Source: Streptacidiphilus albus JL83 (GTDB taxonomy: Bacteria; Actinomycetota; Actinomycetes; Streptomycetales; Streptomycetaceae). Taken from it: a stretch of DNA of 64,000 nucleotides. The position numbers were made by a program, and so were the translations under genes. This document shows positions 61,075-64,000 of the stretch, in pieces. Each line of letters starts with the position of its first letter. The stretch's first letter is position 1. The stretch spans positions 3,916,017 through 3,980,016 of the forward strand of contig NZ_JQML01000001.1 in NCBI RefSeq assembly GCF_000744705.1, written 5' to 3'. Below the pieces are notes generated by a model. It was given only the letters and a program-made list of their open reading frames with translations. It did not search any database and had not been told where the DNA came from.

Positions 61075-61508
61075 GCGCTATGGAAGCCCCGGTCGCCCCA
61101 CAGGCCGACTGGTTGCTGAACGAGCACGCGATCCAAGCGTTCGCCATGTCCGCGATCCTCCTCGCGGCCGGCTACGGCTGGGACGCGGTCCGGACGCCTG
61201 AGGCACTCGGCCTCGCCGCTGCCAAGCGGCTCCTTGGCAGTGCGATCACCCGCAACCGGCTCGGCCCAGTCCTGCACTCCCACCGCTCCGGTGTCCTGTA
61301 CTGGATCGTCCGGACCGGCTCCACCTCGCACTACCCGACCGGCTGCCAGCTCCTGCGTCGGGGCGACTGGATCGCCGCCCCAGGCGACCACGCCCTGCAC
61401 CCAGACATCGTCCGCTGGCTCCACCTGCCCGAGCCAGGCGTCCTCACCTCGGCCGTATGGCTCGCCGCTGCACTCCACGACACCCAGCTCCCCGGGGGGA
61501 CCAGATGA
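61071..61508 (+). CDS. Hypothetical prophage right-end protein
   Basis: A 145-residue protein with a helical N-terminus (NEHAIQAFAMSAILLAAGYG). Not recognised. It is coupled to both neighbours by ATGA overlaps. Confidence 0.6.
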   Translation: MSAMEAPVAPQADWLLNEHAIQAFAMSAILLAAGYGWDAVRTPEALGLAAAKRLLGSAITRNRLGPVLHSHRSGVLYWIVRTGSTSHYPTGCQLLRRGDWIAAPGDHALHPDIVRWLHLPEPGVLTSAVWLAAALHDTQLPGGTR

Positions 61509-61738
61509 GCCGCGAGCACACCGATGACACCGCCGCGATCTGCGCGGCACCATGGGCCGACGGTGAATGCAGCAGCTGCAGGCGGGCCGGGAAGATCACG
61601 CCGGTCCAGGGCGGCGATGCGATGTGCCGGATGTGCCTCGCCTACGCGCTGATCCTCGACCGGGGCTGCGGCGAACCGTTGCGCACTCTGGCCCTCGACG
61701 CTGCTGAGCAGAGCGGCAGGTTGCTCGAGCGCGAGTAG
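61505..61738 (+). CDS. Small cysteine-rich protein
   Basis: A 77-residue protein with CSSCRR and CRMC, a probable zinc ribbon. ATG 61505 overlaps the previous stop. The XRE gene on the other strand ends six bases later. Confidence 0.58.
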   Translation: MSREHTDDTAAICAAPWADGECSSCRRAGKITPVQGGDAMCRMCLAYALILDRGCGEPLRTLALDAAEQSGRLLERE

Positions 61739-61744
61739 GGGCCG

Positions 61745-61993
61745 CTACGGCTGCGGGACGTCGGACGGATCGTCCGATCGGGTCCAGTCGTCCGCGAAGA
61801 GCCACTCGACCGGGACGCTGAGGGCGCGGGCGAAGAGGTGCGCGTGGTCTGCGTTGAGGGGGGACGTGCCCAGCTCGGCGCGGTAGACCGTGTATCGACT
61901 CAGGCCGGCCCGCTCAGCCAGGTCGGGTTGGCGAAGGTTCCGCCACTCCCGTAGTCGTCGTAGCCGGTCGCCGACTGCCAGTCTCTGGCTCAT
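61745..61993 (-). CDS. XRE-family regulator near attR
   Basis: A protein of 82 residues (ATG 61993), or 104 residues if it begins at TTG 62059. The XRE helix-turn-helix is clear (RLRRLREWRNLRQPDLAERA, SRYTVYRAELGTS). It is read toward the small rightward genes. A second control gene at the far end of a prophage may regulate the conversion genes. Confidence 0.72.
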   Translation of the reverse strand: MSQRLAVGDRLRRLREWRNLRQPDLAERAGLSRYTVYRAELGTSPLNADHAHLFARALSVPVEWLFADDWTRSDDPSDVPQP

Positions 61994-62287
61994 CAGCCAG
62001 GGGTCGGTCAGTCGCTTGTTCGTCGGCACCCTTGCCACGTTTGCCCAGACAAGATCCAATGTCAGCAGCAGATATGCGGCAGTACATGATCTTGATGCGC
62101 CTGGGCGGGCGGTCGAGGCCGGACGCCTCCCGGGCTGATGGGAGCGCGCGCCTCAAAAATCCCGTACGACCCCCCTACCGCAGCACTACCGTCGGGAGCA
62201 TATGCCAGGAGCGCATGGCCCCGATCTTCCCCAAGTACGTGCTCGGAGCACAGGCTGAACTGACCCCCCTCGGCTCCGGCACGAAGC
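61994..62287. other. Gene-free right end of prophage
   Basis: No gene. A likely promoter region for the minus-strand XRE gene; no motif is certain. Confidence 0.35.
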
Positions 62288-62325
62288 GCACCCCCGGCCA
62301 GCGCTGGTCGGGGGTGCCTTTCTTG
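62288..62325 (+). terminator. Terminator-like hairpin
   Basis: A 9-base stem (GCACCCCCG / CGGGGGTGC) with a GC-rich loop, followed by CTTTCTT. It lies in the gene-free end of the prophage. Confidence 0.5.
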
Positions 62326-62338
62326 CAGCTCAAGGCCA

Positions 62339-62371
62339 TGATCATATGGGCGATATCTGGGCGATGATCTT
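62339..62371. promoter_or_regulatory. Candidate integrase arm-type sites, right
   Basis: Three 11-bp units (TGATCATATGG, GCGATATCTGG, GCGATGATCTT), the same order and orientation as at 24,899-24,931, and about 120 bases from attR. Confidence 0.55.
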
Positions 62372-62390
62372 GTGTAGCCGCCCCGTATTT

Positions 62391-62423
62391 CGAACGTACT
62401 GGCGACGTAGTGCGAACGTAGTG
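62391..62423. repeat. Short tandem repeats near attR
   Basis: CGAACGTACTGG, CGACGTAGTG and CGAACGTAGTG follow one another between the arm sites and attR. They may be excisionase or further integrase sites. Confidence 0.45.
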
Positions 62424-62430
62424 CAGCAAG

Positions 62431-62468
62431 AAGCCCAGCCCCGGACTTACGTCCTGAGCTGGGCTTTT
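62431..62468. terminator. Bidirectional terminator beside tRNA-Arg
   Basis: AAGCCCAGC and GCTGGGCTTTT form a stem with an inner GGAC/GTCC pair; T-rich ends lie on both sides (TTTT on plus, TTCTT on minus). It replaces the lost original terminator of the tRNA gene. Confidence 0.7.
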
Positions 62469-62493
62469 GACGGTCTATGACCTGGTCAGAGAA

Positions 62494-62541
62494 GTGCCCC
62501 AGGCAGGATTCGAACCTGCGACACCGGCTTTAGGAGAGCCG
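62494..62541. repeat. attR core, 48 bp
   Basis: Perfect direct repeat of attL. Phage-supplied bases restore the 3' part of tRNA-Arg(CCT). Confidence 0.95.
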
Positions 62542-62567
62542 TGCTCTATCCCCTGAGCTACTGAGGC
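62495..62567 (-). tRNA. tRNA-Arg (anticodon CCT)
   Basis: A 73-nt cloverleaf: acceptor GCCTCAG/CTGGGGC, D arm GCTC/GAGC, anticodon stem CGGCT/AGCCG with loop CTCCTAA, T arm GCAGG/CCTGC with TTCGAAT, discriminator A. CCA is not encoded. Its 3' two-thirds come from the phage att. Confidence 0.96.
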
Positions 62568-62594
62568 GGGGATGTGTCGGGAAATGTGTCTGAT

Positions 62595-62673
62595 ATTGCC
62601 CAACTTGTGGGCAATGCCAGGAACGCCCCACGAGACATGCCCGGTGGCACGGCGTGAGCTGTGCCACCGGGCA
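62595..62673. terminator. Two hairpins upstream of tRNA-Arg
   Basis: ATTGCCCA/TGGGCAAT (62,595-62,615) and TGCCCGGTGGCAC/GTGCCACCGGGCA (62,638-62,673) are perfect stems. The second probably ends transcription from the minus-strand gene at 62,789; the first lies close to the tRNA promoter. Confidence 0.55.
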
Positions 62674-62788
62674 AGTGTAGCGGCTCCGACGGGCGGACCT
62701 GGGAGCTAGGTTCGGATGCCTGAGAGCAGCAGCTCAGAGGTCTGGCGAGGATGGCTCAGGGCTGCCTTGGCATCAGCAGCCGGTGTCG

Positions 62789-64000
62789 TCATGCGGCGGC
62801 CGCCAGGCCGGCCCTGGCCTCGGCCTTGGCTCGGGTGATGGAGTTGTTGACCCAAGCGAAGCCGATGTAGATGAGCAGGGCTGCGTCGGCCCCGTATGCG
62901 GGTACGGCTTTGTGTTTATACGTCTGGTCGAATGTGGAGTGTTGGGCTTCACTGTCTTGGCGGAATCCCTTGAGCCTCCTTCCGGCATTGGTTCCAGGAA
63001 TGATCTGCCGGAGGTGTTCAGTGCGGTTGAAGCGCTTTCTTTTGGTGGACGGGTCGATTTCTCTGTCCTCTTTGGTTTCATCGACCCGAATGCGAAGCTT
63101 GTGGTCACCGCGGGAGCAAGGGATAGAAAGGAGGTGATAGAAGCGTGCCCTCTTCACCTTGCGGGGCTCCAGGTCGAGGGCAGGGAGTGGCGTGTAGAGC
63201 GTTTCCCCGTCGACGGTGACTTGGCGTTCGCAGACGCGGCCTTCTGCTGCGTACAGGATATGGATGCAGGGGCCGTCGGTGTATTCGAGGACGGGTTGCG
63301 GGGTGATGCCGTCGTGTTGGGGCGAGTAGACGACGAGGCCCTCTTCAATGAGCGGGGCGCGGTGGACGCCGCGGATCACGGTGTCGTAGGTGATCGCCCG
63401 CAGTCCGGGAGCCTGGGCGGTGATGTGTTTGACCAGGCGGACGACGGCCGCGCCCTCGTCGTCGCGCAACTGGTCATGTCGGCGTGATTTGCTGCGCACT
63501 GATTCCAGACTGAGGATGATGCGGCTGTGCGGGAGGTCGGCCGCGCGGATTGCGATGGAAAGCATTTTATTTCCGTATACGCGGCGTCCGCCGCCTTCGG
63601 TCTGCATGGTGGCGTCCGGGTCGACGCGGTGGATTCGGATTTCTCCTGTTTCTTTGTCTTCGCTGGTCGGGTGGGTTTTCATAGACGGGGGCTTGGCGAC
63701 GGTGGCGTCGCCATGGATGACCTGGTCACGTTCGGGTCGGATCCAGGTGCCTCGATTACGGTTTTTCGCCATCATTCCGGCGTCGATGGCCTGCTGGATC
63801 CAGGCGTCACGGCTGAGGTCGCGGGCCTGGGGCACGACGGCTTTGAGGTAGTGACGAAAGGCGTAGTTCCACTGGCTCAGGGTGGGGCCACTGGCCGGGA
63901 GGGCCTGGGCTTCCTGTTCCCCGGCGTAGTTGCCCACGGCTTCGCGGAGCATTCCCCACCACATGGGGCGGGCGAGGTGGGCTGCGGTACTACGGGCCGA
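62789..64000 (-). CDS. Large unrecognised protein, possibly transposase-like (partial)
   Basis: The frame is open across the window edge; at least 403 residues are visible and the start may lie outside. The N-terminal visible part is helical (LSQWNYAFRHYLKAVVPQAR), the middle has beta strands with acidic residues (KMLSIAIRAADLPHSRIILS, LRAITYDTVIRGVHRA, GLVVYSPQHDG) as in a nuclease or DDE-type fold, and near the end lies DSEAQHSTFDQTYKHK. That resembles a degenerate transposase, but no catalytic triad can be named. It lies just outside the prophage, upstream of the tRNA. Confidence 0.5.
   Translation of the reverse strand, partial: SARSTAAHLARPMWWGMLREAVGNYAGEQEAQALPASGPTLSQWNYAFRHYLKAVVPQARDLSRDAWIQQAIDAGMMAKNRNRGTWIRPERDQVIHGDATVAKPPSMKTHPTSEDKETGEIRIHRVDPDATMQTEGGGRRVYGNKMLSIAIRAADLPHSRIILSLESVRSKSRRHDQLRDDEGAAVVRLVKHITAQAPGLRAITYDTVIRGVHRAPLIEEGLVVYSPQHDGITPQPVLEYTDGPCIHILYAAEGRVCERQVTVDGETLYTPLPALDLEPRKVKRARFYHLLSIPCSRGDHKLRIRVDETKEDREIDPSTKRKRFNRTEHLRQIIPGTNAGRRLKGFRQDSEAQHSTFDQTYKHKAVPAYGADAALLIYIGFAWVNNSITRAKAEARAGLAAAA

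Larger units (their letters stand above)
24790..62541 (+). mobile_element. Integrated siphovirus-type prophage (HK97-like), about 37.8 kb
   Basis: The element is bounded by identical 48-bp repeats in the 3' part of tRNA-Arg(CCT), with the intact tRNA at the right. It has a tyrosine integrase at the left end, repressor and early genes, a replication module, and complete packaging, head, tail and lysis modules. No structural gene is visibly broken. An IS4-family element sits upstream of the integrase. Confidence 0.95.

Noticed and set aside
62789..64000. Prophage gene
   Set aside because: It lies outside attR and upstream of the intact tRNA, so it belongs to the host side or to another element.

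Overview
The window is high-GC actinobacterial DNA with frequent GTG starts, GGAGG-type ribosome sites, WhiB proteins and an NB-ARC/TPR regulator. It looks like a chromosome of Streptomyces or a close relative (Kitasatospora, Streptacidiphilus). It falls into four parts.

(1) Positions 1 to about 17.4 kb are a host accessory region rich in regulators and secreted or hydrolytic enzymes: a LuxR-type regulator cut by the window edge, a secreted trypsin-like protease, a metallo-beta-lactamase-fold hydrolase, a secreted ribosome-inactivating protein with the complete rRNA N-glycosidase residue set, four alpha/beta hydrolases, a GlxA/AraC regulator, a Dps ferritin, a LuxR regulator without an ATPase domain, a tautomerase, an XRE-NB-ARC-TPR protein, and a coupled WhiB/STAS pair. 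Decayed pieces of IS3 and IS21 transposases and of a LuxR domain lie between them.

(2) About 17.5 to 24.8 kb is a lower-GC, scrambled island bounded by two 150-bp direct copies of the sequence that lies 3' of a tRNA-Arg gene. It holds a small membrane protein, a PH-domain membrane protein, an IS701 element and an IS1380-type transposase (both frameshifted), a Fic protein, a second pair of 149-bp direct repeats and three 27-bp repeats. It is probably an old, decayed insertion at the same tRNA.

(3) 24,790 to 62,541 is a prophage of about 37.8 kb, integrated in the 3' part of tRNA-Arg(CCT) and bounded by perfect 48-bp att repeats. Genome order is: integrase, an IS4-family insertion just upstream of it, a small gene, an XRE repressor, and then a rightward early operon (XRE, excisionase-like protein, HU, WhiB, replication initiator with internal iterons, many small genes joined by ATGA/GTGA overlaps). 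A terminator follows, then HNH nuclease, terminases, portal, prohead protease, major capsid, connectors, tail tube, tail chaperones with a -1 frameshift site, tape measure, minor tail proteins, GH25 endolysin and a holin-like protein. This is the layout of an HK97-type siphovirus. Right of the lysis genes lie likely lysogenic-conversion genes: an XRE protein fused to a formylglycine-generating-enzyme-like domain, in an operon with a class IV aminotransferase, then three small zinc-type or hypothetical proteins and a convergent XRE gene.

(4) 62,495 to 64,000 holds the reconstituted tRNA-Arg(CCT) and a large unrecognised gene that runs out of the window.

All structural genes appear open, so virion production may be possible. 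The IS4 insertion 40 bp upstream of the integrase start may however impair excision. All functions are read from sequence motifs; no database search was made.
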